Positions 1 to 9,836 of a DNA stretch of 64,000 bases are shown here, piece after piece. The position numbers were made by a program, and so were the translations under genes. The notes under the pieces were generated by a model, which saw only the letters and a list, made by a program, of their open reading frames with translations, was not told the DNA's origin and searched no databases. The stretch is from Paramicrobacterium agarici (GTDB lineage: Bacteria; Actinomycetota; Actinomycetes; Actinomycetales; Microbacteriaceae): the NCBI RefSeq assembly GCF_002563955.1, contig NZ_PDJE01000001.1, forward strand, positions 1,736,001 through 1,800,000, in the 5' to 3' direction. Within the stretch, counting starts at the first letter, position 1; the number at the start of each line of letters is the position of its first letter.

Positions 1-501
1 GACTATCACGACGGATCGTTGGCGGAGGCCGAAGCCGCTCTCGAGCGAATCACGGGCTTTCTCGAGCGCGCATCGCGGCGCCTCTCGGGGACGCGGTTCT
101 CCGCCGCGGCCGAGGTGACGATTCCGGATGAGTTCGCCGAGGCGATGGACGACGACCTCGGGGTTCCGCAGGCGCTCGCCGTGCTGCACGACACCGTGCG
201 GGCGGGCAACGCCGCGATCGACTCAGACGATCTGCTCGCAGCGGCCTCCGCGCTCGGCGCCGTGACGGCGATGACCGACGTGTTGGGAATCAATCCAGGT
301 GCAGCCCCCTGGAACGGGACAGACGACGTGGCGCATGAGGCGACGCTGGCGCGTCTGATCGATGCACTCGTCGATCAGCGACAGTCCGCTCGCGCGGAAC
401 GAGATTTCGCGAGAGCGGATCGCATCAGGGATCTTCTGACCGCGAGCGGGATCACAATCGAAGACACCCCGACAGGGGCGCATTGGAGTATCGATGGCTA
501 G
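1..501 (+). CDS. cysS: Cysteinyl-tRNA synthetase, C-terminal part (5' end outside window)
   Basis: The window opens inside this gene; 166 residues are visible up to the TAG at 499-501. Class I cysteinyl-tRNA synthetases charge tRNA-Cys in the cytoplasm. What remains is the C-terminal helical DALR-type domain (around [18 protein letters not shown]) and the terminal anticodon-recognition segment ([20 protein letters not shown]), a signature ending of CysS. The catalytic HIGH and KMSKS regions lie upstream of the window. The stop overlaps the rlmB start by 8 bases, so the two genes are probably translationally coupled. The cysS-rlmB order is common in actinobacteria. Confidence 0.93.
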   Translation, partial: DYHDGSLAEAEAALERITGFLERASRRLSGTRFSAAAEVTIPDEFAEAMDDDLGVPQALAVLHDTVRAGNAAIDSDDLLAAASALGAVTAMTDVLGINPGAAPWNGTDDVAHEATLARLIDALVDQRQSARAERDFARADRIRDLLTASGITIEDTPTGAHWSIDG

Positions 502-1483
502 CAAGGGACGACCGGGAGCGAGCAAGGGCAAGAAGGGCCCCACAAAGGGCTCGGGCGGGCTCGGGCGCAAGGCTCTCGAAGGCCGCGGACCGACACCGAA
601 GGCGGAAGATCGCACATACCATCCCGCGGGCAAGCGCAAGGCGGCTCGCGAGCGCTTGGAGAACGCGAGGGGAGGGCGTGCGCCTCAGGGCAGGCAGCAG
701 CGGCCTCAGCCGAAGCGTGCGGCGTCCGACGACGTCGAGACCGTAACGGGGCGCAACTCGGTGCTCGAGGCGCTCCGCACGCGGATTCCCGCGACGACGC
801 TGTACATCGCGACGCGCATCGAGATGGACGACCGGGTCAAGGAGATCCTGTCGATCGCGACGGGGAAGGGAATTCCCGTACTCGAGGTGACGCGACCGGA
901 GCTCGATCGCATGGGTGGCTATGACTCCGTGCACCAGGGCGTCGCGATCACCGTTCCCGCCTACAGCTACGCCCACCCGGGCGAACTCTTCGACCGCGCC
1001 GTGGCCTCGTCATCGCAGCCGCTTCTCGTCGCGCTCGATGGCATCACCGACCCGCGCAATCTCGGTGCGATCATCCGCTCGGCGGCGGCCTTCGGCAGTC
1101 ACGGCGTGATCATTCCACAACGGCGCTCTGCCGGTGTCACGGCTGCGGCATGGAAGACCTCGGCCGGTGCTGCTGCACGGCTTCCCGTCGCGCGCGCGGC
1201 AAATCTCACTCAAGCGCTCAAGGACATGAAGAAGCAGGGCGCGTTCGTCGTCGGGCTCGATGGCGACGGCGATATGAATCTGCACGCGTTCGATCTCGCC
1301 GACCGGCCTCTGGTGGTCGTCGTCGGGAGCGAGGGCAAAGGTTTGTCACGACTCGTCGCCGAGACGTGCGATGCGATTGTCTCGATTCCGATCTCGGCAG
1401 CGACGGAATCGCTCAACGCCGGCATCGCGGCATCCGTGACGCTCTACGAGATCGCGAAACGGCGCGGCGAGGAGACCCGCTAG
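494..1483 (+). CDS. rlmB: 23S rRNA 2'-O-methyltransferase of the RlmB/TrmH (SpoU) family
   Basis: This 329-residue SPOUT-class enzyme probably methylates the ribose of a 23S rRNA guanosine using S-adenosylmethionine. Residues 1-80 are a Lys/Arg/Gly-rich extension likely to bind RNA. A SpoU substrate-binding domain follows (about 84-155, [11 protein letters not shown]). The knotted methyltransferase domain has motif 1 ([13 protein letters not shown], about 185-197), motif 2 ([10 protein letters not shown], about 274-283) and motif 3 ([19 protein letters not shown]). The ATG at 494 overlaps the end of cysS. Its 3' end overlaps the convergent DUF4032 gene by a few bases. The exact rRNA position modified is inferred from the family. 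Confidence 0.93.
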   Translation: MASKGRPGASKGKKGPTKGSGGLGRKALEGRGPTPKAEDRTYHPAGKRKAARERLENARGGRAPQGRQQRPQPKRAASDDVETVTGRNSVLEALRTRIPATTLYIATRIEMDDRVKEILSIATGKGIPVLEVTRPELDRMGGYDSVHQGVAITVPAYSYAHPGELFDRAVASSSQPLLVALDGITDPRNLGAIIRSAAAFGSHGVIIPQRRSAGVTAAAWKTSAGAAARLPVARAANLTQALKDMKKQGAFVVGLDGDGDMNLHAFDLADRPLVVVVGSEGKGLSRLVAETCDAIVSIPISAATESLNAGIAASVTLYEIAKRRGEETR

Positions 1484-2766
1484 ACCCTGTCGCGCCAATC
1501 GCCGTCGTCATCGTCGACGATGTCGATCGCGGAGGTGAGCGCGCCCGTCGGCGGGTTGATCATGGTCGCCTCGTCGCGGCGGTGCCTCAGCACCGTGTTG
1601 ATGTAGGACGTGAGTGCCTCGGCGAGGGGGACGTCTCGCTGCTCGGTCTGCGACAGCATCCATCGGTGCTCGAGAAGCTGGTGGAAGACCTCTGCCGGCT
1701 CAAGTTTTCCGCGCAGCTCACGCGGAATCGCGCGCACCACGGGCTCGAACACCCGAATCAGCCACTCGTGCGCGACGACCTCTTCGTCGTCGTCCTGCTT
1801 GCCGGTCGTTGCCCGATAGGAGTCGAGGTCGTTGAGGAGTCGACGTGCCTGGTTCTCGCCGGTGTCGAGGCCGGTCAGGCGAATGAGGCGGCGCTGATGA
1901 TGTCCCGCATCCACGACCTTCGGCTGAATGCGCACTTGGCTGCCGCTCGCGTCTGTCTTGATGGCGAGTTCTTCGATGTCGAAGCCGAGCGCGTTGAGGC
2001 GTTGCACGCGTTCGTTGATGCGGTACCGCTCGTTCGACGCGAACTGCTCCGTTCCCGTGAGCTCGCGCCAGAGGGAGCGGTATGCATCGACGATGCCGTT
2101 CGAGACGGCGACGGGGTCGAGCTCCTCATCGGTGCGGCCGCCTGCCGAGAGATCCATGAGCTCGCCGGCGATGTTGACGCGCGCGATTTCGAGATCGTTC
2201 TCGCGTTGTCCGTTCGAGAGGCCGCCTTCGTAGAGTTTTCCCGTCTCGGCATCGACGAGGTACGCGGCGAAAGCACCGGCATCGCGGCGGAACAGCGTGT
2301 TCGACAGCGAGACGTCGCCCCAGAAGAAGCCGGCGATGTGCAGGCGAACGAGCAGCACGGCGAGGGCGTCGACGAGACGTGTCGCCGTGTCGGGCCTCAG
2401 CTGCTGGCTGAAAAGCGCCCGGTATGGGAGCGAGAAGCGCAAGTGACGTGTGATGAGCACGGGGAGCAGGTCGTCGCCGTCGGCCGACTGTCGTCCGGTG
2501 ATCACGGCGACGGGATCGACGCACGGGATGTCGAGCCGCTGCAGTGTGCGCAGCATCTCGTATTCGCCCTTCGCCATGTCGAGAGTCGTCTCTTTCACGG
2601 CGATGACGTAGCCCGAGAGGTTGGCAAAGCGCACAAGGTGACGGGAGATCCCCTTGGGAAGCGATGCGATGTTCTCAGATGGCCAGTCCTCGAGGGGGAG
2701 TGCCCAGGGCAGATCGAGAAGGGCGGGGTCGACCGTTGCCGACGTGATATTCAGAGAGGCGCTCAT
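1480..2766 (-). CDS. DUF4032 protein with a kinase-like fold
   Basis: This 428-residue protein matches the actinobacterial DUF4032 family, whose substrate is not established. Kinase-fold landmarks are visible: Lys58 in AVKET, a catalytic-loop-like stretch at 141-157 ([18 protein letters not shown]) with H143, D151 and N156, and D172 in LVDAET at the place of a metal-binding DFG Asp. This resembles the lipopolysaccharide/aminoglycoside-kinase side of the superfamily, so ATP-dependent phosphotransfer is plausible but inferred. The C-terminal half is specific to the family. It is convergent with rlmB, and a strong hairpin separates it from the upstream ABC ATPase gene. Confidence 0.78.
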   Translation of the reverse strand: MSASLNITSATVDPALLDLPWALPLEDWPSENIASLPKGISRHLVRFANLSGYVIAVKETTLDMAKGEYEMLRTLQRLDIPCVDPVAVITGRQSADGDDLLPVLITRHLRFSLPYRALFSQQLRPDTATRLVDALAVLLVRLHIAGFFWGDVSLSNTLFRRDAGAFAAYLVDAETGKLYEGGLSNGQRENDLEIARVNIAGELMDLSAGGRTDEELDPVAVSNGIVDAYRSLWRELTGTEQFASNERYRINERVQRLNALGFDIEELAIKTDASGSQVRIQPKVVDAGHHQRRLIRLTGLDTGENQARRLLNDLDSYRATTGKQDDDEEVVAHEWLIRVFEPVVRAIPRELRGKLEPAEVFHQLLEHRWMLSQTEQRDVPLAEALTSYINTVLRHRRDEATMINPPTGALTSAIDIVDDDDGDWRDRV

Positions 2767-2778
2767 GCGTTAATGTGA

Positions 2779-2818
2779 GTGCCGGTCGGCGGATGCTGGT
2801 GCATCCGCCGACCGGCAC
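2779..2818 (-). terminator. 18-bp hairpin after the ABC ATPase gene
   Basis: Perfect 18-base arms (2779-2796 and 2801-2818) enclose a TGGT loop, 10 bases past the stop of the ABC ATPase gene and upstream of the DUF4032 start. No clear T run follows, so termination efficiency is uncertain. The arms contain the GGATGC/GCATCC core of the window-wide octamer. Confidence 0.65.
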
Positions 2819-2827
2819 ACGAGATCG

Positions 2828-3931
2828 TCAGTCGCTGATGACTGCCTTGTTGCCGAGACGCTCGCCCGACTCCTGGCTGAACACGTGAACGTGGTGAGCG
2901 GTCGGCGCGATGTAGACCTTGTCGCCCGCGTTCGGGTGAATGCGTCCGTCAACGCGCGCGACGATGTCCTGACGCTGACCGTCGACCTCTGCGTGGCCGT
3001 ACAGGTAGCCGTCCGCACCGAGCTCCTCGACGAGGTCGACGTTGATCTCGAGGCCGTCGCCCGGGTTGTTCGACACGACGATGTCCTCGGGGCGAACGCC
3101 GATCGTGACGTCTGCGCTCGTCGCCTCGTTGAGCACCTCGCGCTCGACGGGAACCACGGCGGCACCGAACTGCACGCCGCCATCGACGACGCGGCTCGTG
3201 AGCAGGTTCATCGCGGGTGATCCGATGAAGCCGGCGACGAAGACGTTCGATGGCTTCTCGTAGAGGTCGCGCGGCGTGCCGACCTGCTGCAGCAGACCAT
3301 CCTTCAGCACGGCGATGCGGTCGCCCATGGTGAGTGCCTCGGTCTGGTCGTGCGTGACGTAGACGGTCGTGACGCCGAGGCGGCGCTGAAGCGACGCGAT
3401 CTGGGTGCGCGTCTGAACGCGCAGCTTGGCGTCGAGGTTCGACAGCGGCTCGTCCATGAGGAACACCTGCGGCTGGCGGACGATTGCGCGGCCCATGGCG
3501 ACACGCTGACGCTGACCACCCGAGAGGGCCTTCGGCTTGCGGTTGAGGTAGTCCTCGAGGTCGAGCAGCTTCGCCGCCTCCTGAACGCGCTCGGCGCGCT
3601 CGGCCTTGTTCACGCCGGCGATCTTGAGAGCGAAGCCCATGTTCTCGGCAACGGTCATGTGCGGGTAGAGGGCGTAGTTCTGAAAGACCATCGCGATGTC
3701 GCGATCTTTCGGGGGAATGTCGGTGACGTCACGGTCGCCGATCATGATGCGCCCCTCGTTGACCTCTTCAAGGCCGGCGAGCATGCGCAGCGACGTGGAC
3801 TTACCGCAACCAGACGGTCCGACAAGGACGAGGAACTCCCCATCGGCGATGTCGAGGTCGAGCTGGTCGACTGCGGGGCGGGTACCACCGGGGTAGACAC
3901 GGGTGGCCTTGTCGAAAGTTACCGACGACAT
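2828..3931 (-). CDS. Sugar ABC transporter ATPase, UgpC/MsmX/MsiK type
   Basis: This 367-residue ATPase of the carbohydrate-uptake class 1 family energises sugar permeases at the membrane. It shows Walker A (GPSGCGKST, 38-46), the Q-loop (VFQNYALYP), the ABC signature (LSGGQRQR, 136-143), Walker B (VFLMDEP, 156-162) and a C-terminal TOBE/OB region (IGVRPEDI). The ATG at 3931 is preferred over one six codons upstream because GGAG lies 9 bases before it. No permease or binding-protein genes are adjacent. In Streptomyces the related MsiK is an orphan ATPase shared by several sugar transporters, and the same role is likely here. Confidence 0.92.
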   Translation of the reverse strand: MSSVTFDKATRVYPGGTRPAVDQLDLDIADGEFLVLVGPSGCGKSTSLRMLAGLEEVNEGRIMIGDRDVTDIPPKDRDIAMVFQNYALYPHMTVAENMGFALKIAGVNKAERAERVQEAAKLLDLEDYLNRKPKALSGGQRQRVAMGRAIVRQPQVFLMDEPLSNLDAKLRVQTRTQIASLQRRLGVTTVYVTHDQTEALTMGDRIAVLKDGLLQQVGTPRDLYEKPSNVFVAGFIGSPAMNLLTSRVVDGGVQFGAAVVPVEREVLNEATSADVTIGVRPEDIVVSNNPGDGLEINVDLVEELGADGYLYGHAEVDGQRQDIVARVDGRIHPNAGDKVYIAPTAHHVHVFSQESGERLGNKAVISD

Positions 3932-4192
3932 GTGTTGTTTCTCCTTCACCGGCAGGTACGTGCCGGACGATCCGAGTGACGGAGCAGGGCATTGCAGCCC
4001 CGCAACGCGGCATCGTCACCGCGTTAACACATCAGTATTGCACGAACTGAGATGTGCTCGTGAACGCGAGTCGGCAAACCGGGCGGTTTGGGCTTTTCAC
4101 AGCGCCGAGCACTACCATCGGATGGTATTTGGCGCGGCCACCCGGCAGCAGCATGACCGCGCAGCATCCCGACATTCTTCGAGCGAGGTTCA

Positions 4193-5095
4193 ATGGCCGG
4201 CGACGGTGAGACGAACAAGGCGAGCAAACGGACCCACGTGCGCGAGAAGGCGCGCCAGCTCCGTGAGACGCAGCGCAAGCGCGACTTGCGCAACCGCGTG
4301 CTCCTGCAGGGTGGCATCGGAGTGCTCGTGATCGCCGCCATCGTCGCCGTCGTCATGATCGTCGTCTCGTCGATCAAGCCCGAGACGCCCGGCCCGAAGA
4401 ACATGGCAAGCGACGGAATCGTCATCGGACAAGACCTCGTCGCCCAGACGTCTCCCGCGCTCGCTGCTGGGGCTTCGCCGGTTCCCGCCACGTCAGAGCC
4501 CGGCGTGGCGCACATTCGCGTCTACGTCGATTACCTCTGCCCGTGGTGCGGTCAGTTCGAGCGAACGAACGTCGAGCAGATCGAGGGGTGGCTCAACTCG
4601 GGAGCCGCCGTTCTCGAGGTTCATCCGATCGCCGTGCTGACGAGCAAGTCGCAGGGGACCGAGTACTCGCTGCGTGCGGCGAATGCCGCCGCGTGCGTCG
4701 CGAACAGCTCGCCCGACTCCTTCTTCGCATTCAACCGGGCGCTCTTCGAGAACCAGCCCGAAGAGGGAACATCCGGCCTCACCGACGACCAGCTGGTGAA
4801 ACTCGCCTCGAAGGCGGGAGCGTCATCGATCGCCGATTGCGTCGAGGAGCAGACGTTCGCGTCGTGGGTCCAGGCTGCGACAGAGCGCGCCGTGAGCGGA
4901 CCGCTGCCGGGCACCGAGGTTGAACGTGTCGAGGCGACGCCGACCGTGCTCGTGAACGGACTGCAGTACAAGGGCTCGCTCACAGACGAAGAGGAATTTC
5001 ACGCGTTCGTGATCGCGACGAATAGCGAGACGCTGGCCACCACGACTCCCTCGCCGTCGGTCTCGCCCACGGACGAGCCTGCCGATGAGAAGTGA
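4193..5095 (+). CDS. Membrane-anchored DsbA-family thioredoxin-fold protein
   Basis: The 300-residue protein has a basic cytoplasmic N-terminus (1-35), one membrane segment (about 37-60) and an extracytoplasmic thioredoxin domain. Its CxxC active site is CPWC at 116-119 (YVDYLCPWCGQFE). A cis-proline motif is visible at TPTVLVNG near residue 248. Such proteins oxidise or isomerise disulfides in exported proteins; direction and substrates are unknown. The C-terminus is a Thr/Ser/Pro-rich tail. The gene stands alone between the divergent ABC ATPase and tRNA-Thr, with a modest ribosome-binding site (GCGAGG). Confidence 0.85.
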   Translation: MAGDGETNKASKRTHVREKARQLRETQRKRDLRNRVLLQGGIGVLVIAAIVAVVMIVVSSIKPETPGPKNMASDGIVIGQDLVAQTSPALAAGASPVPATSEPGVAHIRVYVDYLCPWCGQFERTNVEQIEGWLNSGAAVLEVHPIAVLTSKSQGTEYSLRAANAAACVANSSPDSFFAFNRALFENQPEEGTSGLTDDQLVKLASKAGASSIADCVEEQTFASWVQAATERAVSGPLPGTEVERVEATPTVLVNGLQYKGSLTDEEEFHAFVIATNSETLATTTPSPSVSPTDEPADEK

Positions 5096-5138
5096 CGTTC
5101 GCATCCGCATCTGACTGCCCCTATGATGGGTAGGTCCC

Positions 5139-5214
5139 GCCGCCTTAGCTCAGTTGGTAGAGCACTTGACTTGTAATCATGTGGTCGCGAGTTCGATTCT
5201 CGCAGGCGGCTCCA
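5139..5214 (+). tRNA. tRNA-Thr (anticodon TGT)
   Basis: A full cloverleaf is visible. The acceptor arm GCCGCCT pairs with AGGCGGC, the D arm is GCTC/GAGC, the anticodon loop is CTTGTAA (anticodon TGT, Thr), and the T arm is GCGAG-TTCGATT-CTCGC. CCA is encoded at 5212-5214. One T-T mismatch is present in the anticodon stem. Confidence 0.95.
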
Positions 5215-5218
5215 AAAT

Positions 5219-5251
5219 GAGGCCCGGCTTCCCAAGGGAAGATCGGGCCTC
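5219..5251 (+). terminator. Hairpin terminator after tRNA-Thr
   Basis: GAGGCCCG (5219-5226) pairs with CGGGCCTC (5244-5251), and inside it CTTCCC pairs with GGGAAG, giving a long near-continuous hairpin. It starts 4 bases after the encoded CCA of the tRNA. No strong T run follows. Confidence 0.6.
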
Positions 5252-5269
5252 GCTGCGATTCTGCCATGC

Positions 5270-5656
5270 TCAGCTGCCTGGGGGAGCGGGCCACGTGACG
5301 GGCTCTGCGCCCCATTCCGCGAGGGATTCGGGAGCGGGGAAGCCCAGGTCGTAGTACAGCTGGGGAGCGGAGACATCTCCGAAGTCGTCGAGCTTCGCTC
5401 TGATGCCCGTCGGGCTGACTTCGGCGAGGCGCACGCGGATGCTGTGCCCCGAATCGAGGGTCAGCCGGTAGGGCTCGGCGAGGTATCCGATTCCCCGCTC
5501 ATCAAGCGTCTCTTCCGCCGTGAGCCAGTCGACCGGTTCCGTCACGTGCCGCCCCAGCAGATCGATCGCGATGAAGCCATCGCCGTCGGGCAGCATCCAG
5601 CCCACTCGCTCCCCGTCGGGGCGGCGGTGCTCAACCCAGGCGGAACGGTCAGTCAT
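5270..5656 (-). CDS. Conserved hypothetical protein, third gene of the msrB operon
   Basis: I do not recognise this 128-residue soluble protein. It begins [15 protein letters not shown] and has no signal peptide, membrane segment or metal motif. It reads as a compact beta-rich domain (GWMLPDGDGFIAIDLLGR, then a C-terminal LYYDLGFPAPESL motif). The ATG at 5656 is chosen over one ten codons upstream because GGAG lies just before it. It overlaps the nitroreductase stop by 8 bases, so translational coupling with the upstream redox genes is likely. Confidence 0.7.
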   Translation of the reverse strand: MTDRSAWVEHRRPDGERVGWMLPDGDGFIAIDLLGRHVTEPVDWLTAEETLDERGIGYLAEPYRLTLDSGHSIRVRLAEVSPTGIRAKLDDFGDVSAPQLYYDLGFPAPESLAEWGAEPVTWPAPPGS

Positions 5657-6185
5657 CGACAGTCTCCAGAAATCTTGCCGGGTCAAGAGGGGTGGCGGCG
5701 CGCGTGCCGGCCTCGGGCACGCCGCCGACGTAGAGCCACCCGAGAAGGTATTCGTGGTCGCTCAGCGCGTGCATGCGGTGCACGGGCTCAGAACGCACGA
5801 AGCTGCCCGTTCTCCACATCGAGCCCCAGCCCGAGTCGGCGAGCAGAAGATTCAGCATGTGGGCAACACCGGATGCTGTCGCCTCCTGCTCCCATGCGGG
5901 CACTTTCTTGCTCTCTCGCGGGCTCACGACGATCGCGATGAGCAGCGGCGCGCGCAAGGGCTTCGACGACGACTTGTCGTCGCCCGCAGCATCCGCCAAC
6001 GCCCGCCCGAGGCGCTCGCGCGCTCGTCCGCGCAACTCGATCAGCCGCCACGGCTCAAGCCCGCTGTGATCGGCGACGCGACCCGCGGCAGCCACGAGTC
6101 GCAGCAGCTCGTCATGGCTCGGTGCCTCGTCGGTGACCTTCGACGACGAGCGCCTCGCAGCGACTCGGTCGACGAGGTCTGTCAC
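5649..6185 (-). CDS. Nitroreductase family protein (FMN-dependent)
   Basis: The 178-residue protein matches the nitroreductase fold. The N-terminal R-R-S-S-S-K (11-16) resembles the FMN-phosphate-binding arginine motif, and GWGSMWRTG resembles the glycine-rich FMN loop. These enzymes usually form cytoplasmic dimers that reduce nitro compounds, quinones or flavins with NAD(P)H. Physiological substrate is unknown. The start overlaps the msrB stop in an ATGA arrangement and its end overlaps the next gene by 8 bases. This makes a tight three-gene operon of redox or repair character. Confidence 0.84.
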   Translation of the reverse strand: MTDLVDRVAARRSSSKVTDEAPSHDELLRLVAAAGRVADHSGLEPWRLIELRGRARERLGRALADAAGDDKSSSKPLRAPLLIAIVVSPRESKKVPAWEQEATASGVAHMLNLLLADSGWGSMWRTGSFVRSEPVHRMHALSDHEYLLGWLYVGGVPEAGTRAATPLDPARFLETVDD

Positions 6186-6583
6186 GACTCTGGTGTGAAC
6201 GAGAGCGAAATGGAGTTCATGCAGTAGCGATCACCGGTCGGCGTGCCGAAACCGTCGTCGAAGACGTGCCCCAGGTGAGAATCGCACGCGGCACAGCGCA
6301 CCTCGGTGCGAACCATGCCGAGACTGCGGTCCTCGAGGAGCGTGATGGCTTCGGGGCGAACAGACTCGTAGAAACTCGGCCATCCGCACGCGGAGTCGAA
6401 CTTGGTGCCGCTCTTGAAGAGCTCTGCGCCGCAGGCCGCGCAGTTGTACACGCCTGAGCGCGACTCGTCGAGGAGTTCTCCCGTCCACGGGCGCTCGGTT
6501 GCCGCCTCGCGGAGAACCGCGTACTGCTCGGGCGAAAGCTCGGCACGCCACTGCTCGTCTGTCTTGGTCTGCTTCTCGGTCAT
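6182..6583 (-). CDS. msrB: Peptide-methionine (R)-S-oxide reductase MsrB
   Basis: At 133 residues this is a complete MsrB, which reduces methionine-R-sulfoxide in oxidised proteins using thioredoxin. Two zinc CxxC pairs are present (C48/C51 in NCAACG and C97/C100 in RCAACD). The catalytic cysteine is C121 in RYCMNS, and C66 in ACGWPSF is a candidate resolving cysteine. A clear GGAG lies 6 bases before the ATG. It heads an operon with the nitroreductase and an unknown gene, diverging from the DUF3263 gene across a 130-base promoter region. Confidence 0.96.
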   Translation of the reverse strand: MTEKQTKTDEQWRAELSPEQYAVLREAATERPWTGELLDESRSGVYNCAACGAELFKSGTKFDSACGWPSFYESVRPEAITLLEDRSLGMVRTEVRCAACDSHLGHVFDDGFGTPTGDRYCMNSISLSFTPES

Positions 6584-6713
6584 GCGTGCTCCTGAACGTC
6601 GAAAAATGGATGCTCTTAAACGTTAAGCCGCGCGAGTCCCGGAATGTTCCTGTGTTTCACACCGCGCTCTCACTCATGACCCGGGAAACTAGGATGGCGA
6701 CAGAAGGGGAGAG

Positions 6714-7007
6714 ATGGCGCCAGACGGGCACACTGAGCACGCAGCCAGCAGCGCTGGCGGTGAGTTGAGCGTGCGCGACAAGGCGATTCTCGACTTCGAG
6801 CGCCAATGGTGGAAGCACGCTGGCACCAAAGAGCAGGCCATCAGGCAGCGCTTCGACGTGTCGTCCGCGCGCTATTACCAGCTTCTGGCCGCGCTCATCC
6901 GGCGCCCTGAGGCACTCGTGTACGATCCGATGCTGGTGAAACGTCTGCTTCGGGTGCGTGACCAGCGGTCGGCTGCTCGACGCAGACGAACGTCGTCGGA
7001 CCAGTAG
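6714..7007 (+). CDS. DUF3263 protein
   Basis: This 97-residue protein belongs to the actinobacterial DUF3263 family of unknown function. The segment DKAILDFERQWWKHAGTKEQ is typical, followed by a helix-turn-helix-like stretch (AIRQRFDVSSARYYQLL) that could bind DNA; this is inferred from pattern only. The C-terminus is Arg-rich. The start has a purine-rich GAAGGGGAGAG leader. The LytR_C gene follows 37 bases downstream in the same direction, an order common in this group. Confidence 0.87.
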   Translation: MAPDGHTEHAASSAGGELSVRDKAILDFERQWWKHAGTKEQAIRQRFDVSSARYYQLLAALIRRPEALVYDPMLVKRLLRVRDQRSAARRRRTSSDQ

Positions 7008-7044
7008 CCACGGCCGACTTTCGAACGAAGGAAGACTCCACCGC

Positions 7045-7611
7045 ATGGGCAGTTCGTACCCCAGAGACCGATTCGACGATGTTCCGCGCTCATCGCGAGT
7101 CGGCGCGCACCGCGCACCGGGCAGGCGCGGCTGGCACGGATTTCTCTGGGCAGCTCTCGCGACCATCGTGCTGATCGCACTGGGGATCTTCGGGCTGAGC
7201 CTCGCGACAGACCGGCTCAACCTGGATCAAGTGCTTCCCGGAACGGGAGAGACAAGTTCGGCGCCGCCGACATCGACGCCGACTCCCACACCGACGGCAG
7301 AGCCGACGATCGACCCGGAAGCGCTTATTCAGGTGCTGAATGGCACAACGACCTCTGGACTTGCCGGCGAGGCGAAGACGCGGCTGGGAGAGAGCGGATG
7401 GACGGCGTCGAACATCACCGCAAGCAACGCGAGTGACAATAGTCTCGAAAAGTCCGTCGTCTACTACGACGATGACTCGCTCGAAGCGGCGGCACGAGGC
7501 GTCGCGCAATTACTGGGCGTCGAGGCCGTGGAGTATTCAACGGAGTTCAGCGTGGGAGAGATTCCGCAGATCGTCGTCGTACTCGGCGCCGATTACGCGC
7601 CCGAGGGCTGA
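7045..7611 (+). CDS. LytR_C-domain membrane protein
   Basis: The 188-residue protein has a cytoplasmic basic N-terminus, one membrane segment (about 32-54), a Thr/Pro-rich linker (about 70-92) and an extracellular LytR C-terminal domain (IQVLNGTTTSGLAGEAK onward). This domain often accompanies LytR-CpsA-Psr cell-wall ligases, but no ligase domain is present, so it is a stand-alone accessory. The ATG at 7045 is chosen because GAAGGAAGA precedes it; the longer frame starting at 6958 would overlap the DUF3263 gene. An envelope role is inferred. Confidence 0.85.
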   Translation: MGSSYPRDRFDDVPRSSRVGAHRAPGRRGWHGFLWAALATIVLIALGIFGLSLATDRLNLDQVLPGTGETSSAPPTSTPTPTPTAEPTIDPEALIQVLNGTTTSGLAGEAKTRLGESGWTASNITASNASDNSLEKSVVYYDDDSLEAAARGVAQLLGVEAVEYSTEFSVGEIPQIVVVLGADYAPEG

Positions 7612-7657
7612 GTGCCTGCCGTTATGCCGACGGCGAAACGAATCGCATCGACGTAGC

Positions 7658-9378
<1,721 letters not shown>

Positions 9379-9390
9379 AGTCTGACGCGA

Positions 9391-9432
9391 GAAACACAAT
9401 GGGCGCCCCCGCGGGGGCGCCCATTGTGTTTC
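9391..9432. terminator. Bidirectional terminator between groEL and the WXG100 gene
   Basis: Two perfect 20-base arms (9391-9410 and 9413-9432) flank a GC loop. The outer GAAACA/TGTTTC ends provide a T-rich tail in both directions. The hairpin ends one base before the stop codon of the convergent WXG100 gene, so it serves both. Confidence 0.92.
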
Positions 9433-9723
9433 TCACCGTCCGAACATTCCGGTGTTCTGCAGTTCGACGTCGGCGTACTGCGAGCCCGCCTGTGCGAGCG
9501 CCGTGTTCAGTTCGTTGATGGACTCCTCGACGCGCGCCTGCGTCGTCCGCCAGTCATGGGCTGCCGCGGTGAACGCACTCGCGGCTTGACCTGTCCACTG
9601 GGACTGCAGGTTCTGAATCTGACCCATCAAGGTGTTCACATCCGCTCGTAGCTGCTCCGTAATGCCGCGGATGCTTGCGCTGGCGGCCTGAACGGCCTCG
9701 CTGTCGACCGTGTACTTGCTCAT
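9433..9723 (-). CDS. WXG100 (ESAT-6-like) protein
   Basis: The 96-residue helical protein has the W-x-G turn in the middle (SQWTG, about 42-46) and a C-terminal helix with YADVELQ, resembling the YxxxD/E secretion signal of type VII substrates. Members form helical-hairpin dimers exported by ESX systems. No EccC ATPase or other ESX component is visible nearby, so it is an orphan copy whose exporter must be encoded elsewhere, or it has an intracellular role. Confidence 0.9.
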   Translation of the reverse strand: MSKYTVDSEAVQAASASIRGITEQLRADVNTLMGQIQNLQSQWTGQAASAFTAAAHDWRTTQARVEESINELNTALAQAGSQYADVELQNTGMFGR

Positions 9724-9836
9724 CGTGGCTCCTCTCGTCTGATGTGGTTCGACGGTACAGACGAAGACGGCGGTGCCGAGCGGAGCGCAGCTCGACTGTG
9801 GATGAACGGGCGTGCAGCGTCGCCTGTGGACGACGG

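Noticed and set aside
9790..9835. TGTGGATGA and CTGTGGACG sites resembling DnaA boxes near the WXG100 gene
   Set aside because: Imperfect sites without an AT-rich unwinding region or dnaA/dnaN neighbours; not an origin.
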